Part shown: positions 44,546 through 52,114 of the stretch, piece after piece | Layout: each line of letters begins with the position of its first letter | How positions within the stretch are numbered: position 1 is the stretch's first letter | Source: JAJRWS01 sp039831705 | GTDB lineage: Bacteria > Planctomycetota > Planctomycetia > Pirellulales > Lacipirellulaceae | Length of the DNA stretch: 64,000 nucleotides | Reading direction: 5' to 3' | Assembly (NCBI GenBank): GCA_039831705.1 | Contig: JBDOMT010000209.1 | Span: forward strand, 16,146 to 80,145 | Notes under the pieces: model-generated | Databases searched by the model: none | The model's input: the letters and a program-made list of their open reading frames with translations, nothing else | What the model was told of the DNA's origin: nothing | Program-made: the position numbers and the translations under genes

Positions 44546-44658
44546 TTGACCAGACTCTCACTTTCGTCAAATTTATCTTTTCAACCTGTCGCACAGTTAC
44601 CCTTTGCCAAGATTCACAGCCTAATTGCGACAGGTTGAAAAGTAAATTTGACCAGACT
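44546..44658. repeat. Hairpin flanked by 11-bp direct repeats
   Basis: The arm at 44567-44593 (with TTTTCAACCTGTCGCA) is complementary to 44626-44651 apart from one inserted base. Outside the arms, TTGACCAGACT occurs at 44546-44556 and again at 44648-44658, reaching into the stop codon of the cytochrome b gene. It may terminate the upstream half of the operon or mark a small insertion. Confidence 0.88.
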
Positions 44659-45433
44659 AAAGCGGTCCGCTGATGCCGCCGTCTTTCCTGACTCGCCAAA
44701 AATGGATTGCCAATAGGAGGGCCACTCCCAAGGGAATCGCAATACAATGCAAAATATAAAACCGATTGAGCGTCTCCTCCCCCACATTTCGCGCACCAAG
44801 CAGCGCAAAACGAGCGTCGGAGGCATTGGTAATCATGTCGACACCACCCAGAGTAAGAAATTGCTGTCCGGGGCCTTCATTGCCAAGAAACGGATGCGCG
44901 CGTGCCATGTTCGACCCTACCGTAATGGCCCAAACGGCCAATTGATCCCAAGGCAACAGATAGCCGGTAAACGACAACAGTAGAGTCAGCAATAAGAGCA
45001 ACACGCCTACCACCCAATTGAATTCTCGAGGCGGCTTGTAGCTACCAGTTAAAAACACCCGGTACATGTGCAGCCAGACGGTAATCACCATTGCATGAGC
45101 GGCCCAACGATGAATTTCACGTAAAATCCCCAGTGAATACACATCCCGAAGCATCTGAATGTCGGTATAGGCCCACTCTACCGTAGGCCGATAGTAAAAC
45201 ATCAACAAAACACCGGTCACGGTTTCCACCAGAAACAAAAAGAAGGTCACACCACCCATACACCACGTATAGGAAAGGGCGATCCCCTGTTTCTTCGCCG
45301 AAACAGGATGCAGGTGGAGAAAAAAGTTGGTCAGCATGACGACAATCCGATTGCGCCGATCGACCGGCATCGGATGACGAAATATACTTTTCCAAATTTG
45401 TGATTCGCGAATTATCTCGCCTAATCCCTGCAT
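44657..45433 (-). CDS. petB: Cytochrome b6-type subunit (N-terminal cytochrome b)
   Basis: A 258-residue four-helix cytochrome b binding two hemes b in the quinol-oxidising complex. Helix B has His108 and His122 (REIHRWAAHAMVITVWLHMY); helix D has His229 and His244 (FYILHCIAIPLGVALLLAIH). The helix D spacing of 14 residues between histidines matches cytochrome b6 and not mitochondrial cytochrome b. The GVTFFLFLVETVTGVLLMFY helix is the typical first helix. The split b6/subunit IV arrangement agrees with the separate downstream gene. It follows the Rieske gene by about 107 bases. Confidence 0.95.
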   Translation of the reverse strand: MQGLGEIIRESQIWKSIFRHPMPVDRRNRIVVMLTNFFLHLHPVSAKKQGIALSYTWCMGGVTFFLFLVETVTGVLLMFYYRPTVEWAYTDIQMLRDVYSLGILREIHRWAAHAMVITVWLHMYRVFLTGSYKPPREFNWVVGVLLLLLTLLLSFTGYLLPWDQLAVWAITVGSNMARAHPFLGNEGPGQQFLTLGGVDMITNASDARFALLGARNVGEETLNRFYILHCIAIPLGVALLLAIHFWRVRKDGGISGPL

Positions 45434-45540
45434 GGCATTCGTTCTTCTCTGTTTGTGTTCCTAGGATTACATAACACTTGGTGCCCCACCTGCTTGCCTA
45501 GCAAATCAAGGGGGCCACATTTGATTGATATAAAACAGGC

Positions 45541-46635
45541 TCAGACTGAAACAAAACAAGCAGGGTCACTCCATTCACCCATTTCTTCTTGAAAAGTACG
45601 ACTCTTGTCAATTTCGACTTGACCATCATCAGCGATCTGAATCGCATAGCGTTCTAGCGGTCGAGGCGCGGGACCCTCAAAGTTGACCCCATCTTTGTAA
45701 AAACCACTGCCATGACAAGGGCACTTGAATTTCTGCTCTGCCTCAAGCCAGTTCGGAGTACAGCCCAAATGAGTACAGACCGATTTGAGCGCAACCAACT
45801 GCTGCTCTCCGTGGTACTGGGTGTTGATTACCCAAACACCGTACTGGGCCTTGTACTTCGTCTGCACCTGACCTGCGGAAAAGGCATCCCGTGAACCTAC
45901 CTTGAACTTACTTGGGGGTTCACGCAGAACGTTTGGAAACATAAATCTCACCATGGCCAACGTCCACAGGGTCGTCACACCACCCAAAGCCCAGAAACCA
46001 GTGCCCATGAGCATACGTCGTTCGACATCGACCCCAGACTTACCTTTGCCACCCTTCTTCTTACCAGCAGCACCCGACTTGGACGCTTCGATTGCCCGAG
46101 TGACATAGGCAGGCCGAGTTGGCATGGGCGGGACAATCAACTTTGGCTTGGCTTTGGCTGCCGGTTTGGCCTTGGATTGACTCGCTGCCTCGGCCTTACT
46201 GATCGGACCCGATTTGGAGGACTTACGTGCAGCAGACAGGATACTGGCAGTTTCACGAGGCTCACTGGCAACTGCCGGACCTTTTGTGGCCTTCGCTTTA
46301 CCTGCCGCAGCATCTGGTTTCGCTTTTTTAGCCAGATTCCCCTTCTTGGCCGGATTCGATTTTGATTGGGACTCTTGAGCCGCCTCTTGGCCTCCCTCTT
46401 TGCCAGCGCGTGCCAACGCTATAATATCGCTCACCTTGGGACGATCTGCACTGCCAGGCTTGGCAACTGGCCCGGGCTTTTCTGAAGAATTGGGCTTTCC
46501 TGTCGAACTGGCTTTTTCGGATGTGAGTGGCTTCTCCTGAGACATCCCCGCCCCATCACCGCCTGCCCCCGAACCATCAGACTTGCGGGCAGCAGCCAGT
46601 ATATCTGCTACCGACATTTTCTTCTTGTCTGCCAT
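45541..46635 (-). CDS. qcrA: Rieske iron-sulfur protein with long N-terminal tail
   Basis: The 364-residue protein ends in a Rieske domain with the [2Fe-2S] ligands Cys287-Thr-His289 and Cys305-Pro-Cys307-His308 (VCTHLGCTPNW and FKCPCHGSGF); Cys292 and Cys307 fit the usual disulfide. One membrane helix at about 209-235 anchors it. The first 205 residues are a low-complexity Ala/Lys/Ser tail, predicted cytoplasmic, carrying three copies of a short helix-like motif: ADILAAARKSDGS, SDIIALARAGKE and ASILSAARKSSKSG. It is the first gene of the respiratory block. Confidence 0.95.
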   Translation of the reverse strand: MADKKKMSVADILAAARKSDGSGAGGDGAGMSQEKPLTSEKASSTGKPNSSEKPGPVAKPGSADRPKVSDIIALARAGKEGGQEAAQESQSKSNPAKKGNLAKKAKPDAAAGKAKATKGPAVASEPRETASILSAARKSSKSGPISKAEAASQSKAKPAAKAKPKLIVPPMPTRPAYVTRAIEASKSGAAGKKKGGKGKSGVDVERRMLMGTGFWALGGVTTLWTLAMVRFMFPNVLREPPSKFKVGSRDAFSAGQVQTKYKAQYGVWVINTQYHGEQQLVALKSVCTHLGCTPNWLEAEQKFKCPCHGSGFYKDGVNFEGPAPRPLERYAIQIADDGQVEIDKSRTFQEEMGEWSDPACFVSV

Positions 46636-47178
46636 ATGGAGGCGTCTCCAACGCCGGGCTCTTAGAGCCTTACCCTAACTACTATCGACCTCAAACAGAC
46701 TTCTAGCCTGTTCGCGGTTGTAAGACAGGACCTTAAACTCGACTCAAACCGTTAATACAAAAAGACTTAAGTAAATCGTATTAATACAATACAACTAAAA
46801 TACAACCCTGGAGGGAAACCGACCTACCTCCCTCGTGACATATTTCACAATTTATCGCCATAGCATGCCTGAAATAGTAGGTAATTGTCAACCGCCGATT
46901 CTATCATTCTAAATCCACCTAAAATGACAACCTGGTTTTTTTACACAACGTCTCGGGGGTTGAACGTACTGAAGACAACAGAGATAACAGAGATAACAGA
47001 GATAACAGAGAGCCACACGATTCGATCTGTTTACCGCTGGTGTGTCCAACTCTGAACTTTACTGAGCCTGGACTCTTCCCCCCCGCAACCCGAGGCTCAG
47101 ACCCTCTCTGGATCCTGGGATTTTTATTTGGCTCTGGACCCTGGATCCTCAACCCTCAACCCTTGGAAAGCAGTCACC
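46636..47178. promoter_or_regulatory. Divergent intergenic region between Rieske gene and purD
   Basis: This 543-base gap must hold the promoters for the respiratory block (minus) and purD (plus). An AT-rich tract at 46735-46800 contains the palindrome GTATTAATAC (46778-46787) and minus-strand TTGTAT boxes that could serve as -35 elements; no unambiguous -10/-35 pair can be named. A 9-bp tandem repeat lies at 46976-47010. No small gene is evident. Confidence 0.4.
46971..47010. repeat. 9-bp tandem repeat upstream of purD
   Basis: GAGATAACA is repeated three times without change, preceded by the variant GAAGACAACA. The 9-bp period equals that of several other elements in the window. No inverted partner was found nearby. 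Confidence 0.9.
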
Positions 47179-48474
47179 ATGAAGGTATTAATCGTTGGCG
47201 GAGGTGGGCGAGAGCACGCACTGAGTTGGAAGATTGCCCAAAGCAACCGTGTGCAGAAACTGTTCGTGACTCCTGGAAATGCCGGCACTGCCTTAGAAGC
47301 CGAAAACATTGATCTCACCGACTCCCATTCGCCCGCTTCCCATATCCCGAACATGGTCCGATTTGCCAAGCAAAACCAGATTGATCTAACTGTCGTTGGC
47401 CCCGAAGCGCCGCTGGCGGCTGGTTTGGTCGACGCATTGGAGGAAGAAAAACTTCGCGTTTTTGGCCCCTCAAAACTTGCGGCCGAATTAGAAGCGAGCA
47501 AAGTATTTTGCCGAAATCTACTCCGCCAAGCCGATATTCCCAGTCCCGAATTCCACACTTTTCGCGACGCAACCAGTGCCTTGACTTTTCTGACCCAACG
47601 TAAAGATGCACCGGTTGTTGTGAAAGCGGATGGACTCGCGGCCGGCAAGGGAGTGATCGTATGCGACAATTCGAACCAGGCCGTCGAAGCAGTCGAGCGT
47701 ATCTCCAGCGCTAAAGAGTTTGATAAAGCGGGCAGCCAGTTCGTCCTTGAAGAGCGACTGGTCGGTCAAGAGATTAGCGTATTGGCGATAACCGATGGGC
47801 AAACGATTGTCACCATGCCTGCTGCTCAGGATCACAAGCCGGCCTACGATGGAGGAAAAGGGCCCAATACGGGTGGCATGGGAGCCTACAGTCCCGCGCC
47901 CCAGGCAACCGAATCCCTGATGCATACCATCGAAGAAAAAGTACTGGTGCCAACAGTACATCAACTGAAACGGTCACGTCGTCCATTTCGTGGCGTCCTG
48001 TACGCCGGCTTGATGCTCACCCAACAGGGCGTGAAAGTATTGGAGTACAATGTACGTTTCGGTGACCCTGAATGCCAACCACTGATGATGCGACTACAGA
48101 GCGATCTGGTCGACCTGTTAGAAGCGACTGTCGAGAAGCGTCTGCATAAAATAACGACGCTGCAGTGGGACCCGCGACCTGCCGTCTGCGTGGTGATGGC
48201 CAGCGAAGGATATCCGGGTGAGTACACCCAAGAGCACGCCATCCGTGGACTCGATGATGCCGGCCAACTGCCCGATGTAAAAGTCTTCCATGCCGGAACC
48301 ACCACAAAAGACGGCCAGGTGGTTACCAGCGGTGGCCGTGTTCTGGGAGTCACGGCTCTGGGCGACACCATTTCAAAAGCCAAGCTTCAAGCCTACAAAG
48401 GCGTCAAATGCATCCGTTGGAACGGAGCCTGGTGTCGTAAAGACATTTCAGACAAAGCACTCGAATTGATCTGA
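47179..48474 (+). CDS. purD: Phosphoribosylamine-glycine ligase
   Basis: PurD joins glycine to phosphoribosylamine using ATP in purine synthesis, in the cytoplasm. The N-terminus reads MKVLIVGGGGREHALSWKIA, followed by PGNAGTA and VGPEAPLAAG. The ATP-grasp part has VVKADGLAAGKGVIVCD, QDHKPAYDGGKGPNTGGMGA and NVRFGDPECQPLMM, all family signatures. Length 431 is normal. ATG 47179 is chosen because it gives the exact family N-terminus and has GGAAAG ten bases upstream; the open frame from 47128 adds an unrelated leader. It is followed by a palindromic element. Confidence 0.97.
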   Translation: MKVLIVGGGGREHALSWKIAQSNRVQKLFVTPGNAGTALEAENIDLTDSHSPASHIPNMVRFAKQNQIDLTVVGPEAPLAAGLVDALEEEKLRVFGPSKLAAELEASKVFCRNLLRQADIPSPEFHTFRDATSALTFLTQRKDAPVVVKADGLAAGKGVIVCDNSNQAVEAVERISSAKEFDKAGSQFVLEERLVGQEISVLAITDGQTIVTMPAAQDHKPAYDGGKGPNTGGMGAYSPAPQATESLMHTIEEKVLVPTVHQLKRSRRPFRGVLYAGLMLTQQGVKVLEYNVRFGDPECQPLMMRLQSDLVDLLEATVEKRLHKITTLQWDPRPAVCVVMASEGYPGEYTQEHAIRGLDDAGQLPDVKVFHAGTTTKDGQVVTSGGRVLGVTALGDTISKAKLQAYKGVKCIRWNGAWCRKDISDKALELI

Positions 48475-48529
48475 TGGTGGTGGATGTCGACCCTTTCGGG
48501 AATACTGTGAAGCAATTGAAAGTGGCTGA

Positions 48530-48640
48530 AACCTCTAAGATACAAGCACGCAGCGCAAGCAAGTGGGTAACTGTACGTGACCCACTTGCTTGCGCTGCGT
48601 GCTAGTATTATTTTAATTATCAATCCAGCGTCGCACAGCT
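48530..48640. repeat. AAGCACGCAGCG palindrome (copy 1)
   Basis: Arms of 29 bases at 48540-48568 (containing GCACGCAGCGCAAGCAAGTG) and 48580-48608 differ at a single position and are separated by 11 bases. A shared flank CTAGTATTATTTTAATT follows the right arm. It lies about 65 bases past the purD stop and could terminate that transcript. Confidence 0.93.
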
Positions 48641-48724
48641 CGCATTGCCCCCACCCTCGGCTAAAATAAAACCACTCCTCCGGGGTTGATAAATCATCCA
48701 CGTGCTAAAAACCACCGCTGACCC

Positions 48725-51700
48725 ATGTTAGAATCAAACAATCGATCCTCTTTGGAATTATCAATTTCTACCTATCCCCCAATAGAGTCGGAGGGGTTCT
48801 TGAGATCAATCGTCTTTTGTTTTGCAATCTGGTTAGCCACCTCTGTGGCAGTCGCAACGACACTTGCGGCGGAGTCGGTGGCATCGACGACAGGTCCGCT
48901 TGCCCCAGCTGCCGCTCTGGCTGCCTTTCATTTGGCACCCGGTTTAGAAGTATCTCTGGTGGCCAGCGAACCGGAAGTCATCGATCCGGTCGCCATCCGT
49001 TTCGATGCCCGAGGGCGGCTGTGGGTGGTGGAAATGCGTGACTATCCTGGCCCTAGCAAATGGTCTACTCCCAACAAAGAGCCTTCCGATGCTGCGCAAG
49101 ACCTTGTCGACAAAGTCCTTGTCGACCGGGAGGCAGGTTTGCCCGCTTCGAGGATTCGCATCCTGGAAGATCGTGACCACGATGGACGCTTTGAAACGGC
49201 TCACCTGTTTGCCGAGCACTTGGAATTTCCCACCGGCTTGCAACCGTGGCGTGATGGCGTACTGGTTTCGCTGGCAGGCCAAATTGAATATCTGAAAGAT
49301 ACCAACCACGATGGGCGGGCCGATCACCATGAAACCTGGTTCACCGGATTCTCGGAACAGAACACGCAACTGCGTGCAAACCACCCGACCTTGGGCCTTG
49401 ACGGATTCGTCTATGTGGCCAATGGATTGCGTGGCGGTCAGGTCAAGTCGCAATTGGCAGCTAATCACGATCCGCTGAATCTGCGCGGTTACGACTTTTG
49501 CTTCAATCCGATGACGGGCAACTTTCATGGAGTTACCGGACAATCGCAGTTTGGCATGACACTGGACAACGCATGCAATCGGTTTCTCTGTAGCAACCGC
49601 AATCCGCTGATCCACGTGGTCTTGGAAAACCATTACCTCGGTCGCAATCCACTTTACGCAGCCAGCGCCATGGTTCACGACGTGGCCCGCGCGGGTGCCG
49701 ATTCGCGTGTGTTCCCGATCAGCCAGGCCTGGACCACGTCCAACTTGCATGCGGGCCAATTCACCGCGGCCTGTGGAGTCACCATCTATCGGGGCAACCG
49801 ATTGCCAGCCGAGATGGCTGGCAACGCCTTCACTTGTGAACCGACTGGCAATCTGGTTCACCGGGAAATCCTCGAACCGCATGGAGCCACCTTTCGCTCC
49901 CAACCAGCCCGAGAAGGAGTGGAATTCCTGGCCTCAGCCGACACCTGGTTCCGGCCAGTCGATTTGACCGTCGGTCCCGATGGGGCACTCTACGTGGTCG
50001 ATATGTACCGAGCAGTCATCGAGCATCCCGACTGGGTCCCGGAAGAGTTACGAAACCGACCCGATCAACGCGATGGTGACAACCGGGGACGGATCTGGCG
50101 GATCGCGGCCAAGGGTGAAGAAACGGGGAGCGTCAAAAATTTACACTCCCTGGACCAAGCGTCCAGCGGACAACTGGTCGAGTCGCTTGACCATGCCAAC
50201 GCCTGGTGGCGTGAAACGGCGGCCCAATTGCTATGGGAGCAGTGCGATGAATCTTCCGGCAGCCATCCTCATGATCGAGCGCTGGTGAAAAAAGGGCTGC
50301 AAAAGGTGGCGACCACCTGCCCACGGCCCGCAGCGCGAATCGCCGCCCACCATGTGCTGGCAAACCTGAAAATGCTCACACCCGCCGATGTAAAAAAGGC
50401 ACTGGCTGATGACCACCCTGAGGTCCGCCAACAGGCCATCGTCCTGGCGGAACCATGGTTGCGCCAATCCCAAGCGGTTCACTCAGCTTCGATGAGATCG
50501 TATATCCTGCCGCTGGCGAACGATCCCAACCCGCGTGTCCGTTTCCAGATGGCCTTAAGTTTGGCGCCGATGTCCGGCCCCAAAGAAATCTCGGCATTAC
50601 GACAGATCGGCCTGACTGGTAGCCACGACCCCTGGACCCGTGACGCAGTAGGCATTGCCGCAGGTGACGGCTTTGATCTGTTGGTCGCCCTGCTGGAACA
50701 ACCTGGTTGGTACCAGAAATCGATTGAGCCTGGTGAACTGGCTTTGCTCCGGTCGCTCGCCCAAATGGTGGGGAACGCGAACCGTGGCGTCCAAGCGTTG
50801 CCAGTTCTTCGTGTGGTCACCCATTTGTCGGCCAGCCAACAGGCGACACGCTTGCAATGGGTTGTGGTGGATGGGCTAACGAACGGCCTGAAGGGTCAGG
50901 GCCAATCTCTGGCCCAACGATTGGCACTGCCTGAGAATGAGGGTTTGCGTGAAAGACTCCGTACCACTCTAGAAGAGGCGGAACGCACTGCTGCACAAAC
51001 TACTGCGGAACCCACTTTGCGTGTGGAAGCGATCCGCCTGTTGGGCCAGATGCAGCACGGCTTGTCTCTACTGACTCGTCTGGCTGCCGACGAACCGAAT
51101 CAATCGGTCCGCCTGCAAGCCATTGGCGCACTGGCTGCCCACCCGAATCTGCAGCCATGGCACGATTTTATCGAACAATTTGCCAGCCAAACCCCCGCCA
51201 TACGCCGGGCCGTACTCGATGGCCTTCTAGCCCGCCCAGATCGGACGGCCCTGTTGCTCGATGCACTGGATGCCGGAACCATCCGTGCAGGCGAAATCGG
51301 CCGCGTGCGATCGCAGCGTCTGCTCAAAAATCCAGCCCCCAAGCTTCGCGCGCGGGCCCAGCAGTTGCTGGGAAATGCGATTCCAGAGGATCGAGCCAAA
51401 GTATTGGCAAACTACCAATCGATACTGCAACTGCCTGCCGATCCTCATCGGGGAAAAGATGTCTTCCAGAAACAGTGCACCACTTGCCACCGCATCGCTG
51501 GGTTGGGTGTCCGTGTCGGCCCCGACATTGGCGACACGCGAGTCAAAACGGCGGCGCAACTCCTCACCGATATCCTGCAACCCAATCGGGCCATCGACAG
51601 CAACTACATGGGCTACACGGTGCTAATGGATAGTGGCCGTTCCTACACCGGTTTGCTCTTGGCCGAGAGCGCCGGATCGTTGACCTTGCAACAGGAAGAA

Positions 51701-51886
51701 AACAAAACGGTCACCCTGGCCAAAGACCAGGTCGAGGAGATCCAGGCCAGCGGCTTGTCGCTGATGCCTGTCGGCCTGGAGAAAAACATCTCCCACCAGC
51801 AGATGGCCGATTTGATTTCCTTCTTAAAAAATTGGCGTTACCTGGATGGGCTGACCCCGGCCGAAGGATTTATTGAGAACCCGTAG
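48725..51886 (+). CDS. PVC-type membrane-bound dehydrogenase with HEAT-like repeats and cytochrome c domain
   Basis: A 1053-residue secreted protein of a family expanded in planctomycetes and verrucomicrobia. After a signal helix (FCFAIWLATSVAVATTLAAES) comes a six-bladed-propeller-like dehydrogenase domain (about 60-480) with GRLWVVEMRDYPGPSKW and GPDGALYVVDMYRAVIEHP. HEAT-like alpha repeats follow (about 490-880). The C-terminus is the TIGR02603-type heme domain with Cys918, Cys921 and His922 (QCTTCHRIAGLGVRVGPD). It should oxidise an unknown substrate, probably a sugar, and pass electrons to the respiratory chain. A 15-base duplication occurs near 49106. The gene is monocistronic and flanked by two copies of one palindrome. 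Confidence 0.92.
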   Translation: MLESNNRSSLELSISTYPPIESEGFLRSIVFCFAIWLATSVAVATTLAAESVASTTGPLAPAAALAAFHLAPGLEVSLVASEPEVIDPVAIRFDARGRLWVVEMRDYPGPSKWSTPNKEPSDAAQDLVDKVLVDREAGLPASRIRILEDRDHDGRFETAHLFAEHLEFPTGLQPWRDGVLVSLAGQIEYLKDTNHDGRADHHETWFTGFSEQNTQLRANHPTLGLDGFVYVANGLRGGQVKSQLAANHDPLNLRGYDFCFNPMTGNFHGVTGQSQFGMTLDNACNRFLCSNRNPLIHVVLENHYLGRNPLYAASAMVHDVARAGADSRVFPISQAWTTSNLHAGQFTAACGVTIYRGNRLPAEMAGNAFTCEPTGNLVHREILEPHGATFRSQPAREGVEFLASADTWFRPVDLTVGPDGALYVVDMYRAVIEHPDWVPEELRNRPDQRDGDNRGRIWRIAAKGEETGSVKNLHSLDQASSGQLVESLDHANAWWRETAAQLLWEQCDESSGSHPHDRALVKKGLQKVATTCPRPAARIAAHHVLANLKMLTPADVKKALADDHPEVRQQAIVLAEPWLRQSQAVHSASMRSYILPLANDPNPRVRFQMALSLAPMSGPKEISALRQIGLTGSHDPWTRDAVGIAAGDGFDLLVALLEQPGWYQKSIEPGELALLRSLAQMVGNANRGVQALPVLRVVTHLSASQQATRLQWVVVDGLTNGLKGQGQSLAQRLALPENEGLRERLRTTLEEAERTAAQTTAEPTLRVEAIRLLGQMQHGLSLLTRLAADEPNQSVRLQAIGALAAHPNLQPWHDFIEQFASQTPAIRRAVLDGLLARPDRTALLLDALDAGTIRAGEIGRVRSQRLLKNPAPKLRARAQQLLGNAIPEDRAKVLANYQSILQLPADPHRGKDVFQKQCTTCHRIAGLGVRVGPDIGDTRVKTAAQLLTDILQPNRAIDSNYMGYTVLMDSGRSYTGLLLAESAGSLTLQQEENKTVTLAKDQVEEIQASGLSLMPVGLEKNISHQQMADLISFLKNWRYLDGLTPAEGFIENP

Positions 51887-51969
51887 ATGGCTGGAACGAG
51901 CCCCGTAGGCCAGAACAACCCTGCGCTGTTCCGGCAAAGCCATTGTCAATCGTTCAATGAGGTAGAATA

Positions 51970-52075
51970 TTAGATTTGAAATACAAGCACGAAGCGCAAG
52001 TGAGTGAGTCTGTAGCGACCGTGCCAACCCACTCGCTTGCGCGTCGTGCTAGTATTATTTTAATTCTCAACCCAA
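51970..52075. repeat. AAGCACGCAGCG palindrome (copy 2)
   Basis: Arms at 51981-52009 and about 52026-52055 are imperfectly complementary and closely match copy 1, including the TAGTATTATTTTAATT flank. It lies about 95 bases past the stop of the PVC dehydrogenase, on the same side of a plus-strand gene as copy 1. Confidence 0.9.
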
Positions 52076-52114
52076 TGTTGCGCGGACCACTAATTCGAGT
52101 AAAGGTCTTACAAA

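Noticed and set aside
44386..44660. Insertion sequence remnant
   Set aside because: Direct and inverted repeats are present but no transposase fragment was found in any frame.
46636..47178. Riboswitch or T-box upstream of purD or the Rieske gene
   Set aside because: No purine-riboswitch core or other known aptamer pattern could be recognised; only AT-rich DNA and a 9-bp tandem are visible.
48944..49903. Minus-strand 319-codon frame
   Set aside because: Complement of the propeller domain of the PVC dehydrogenase; no signal peptide or recognisable motif.
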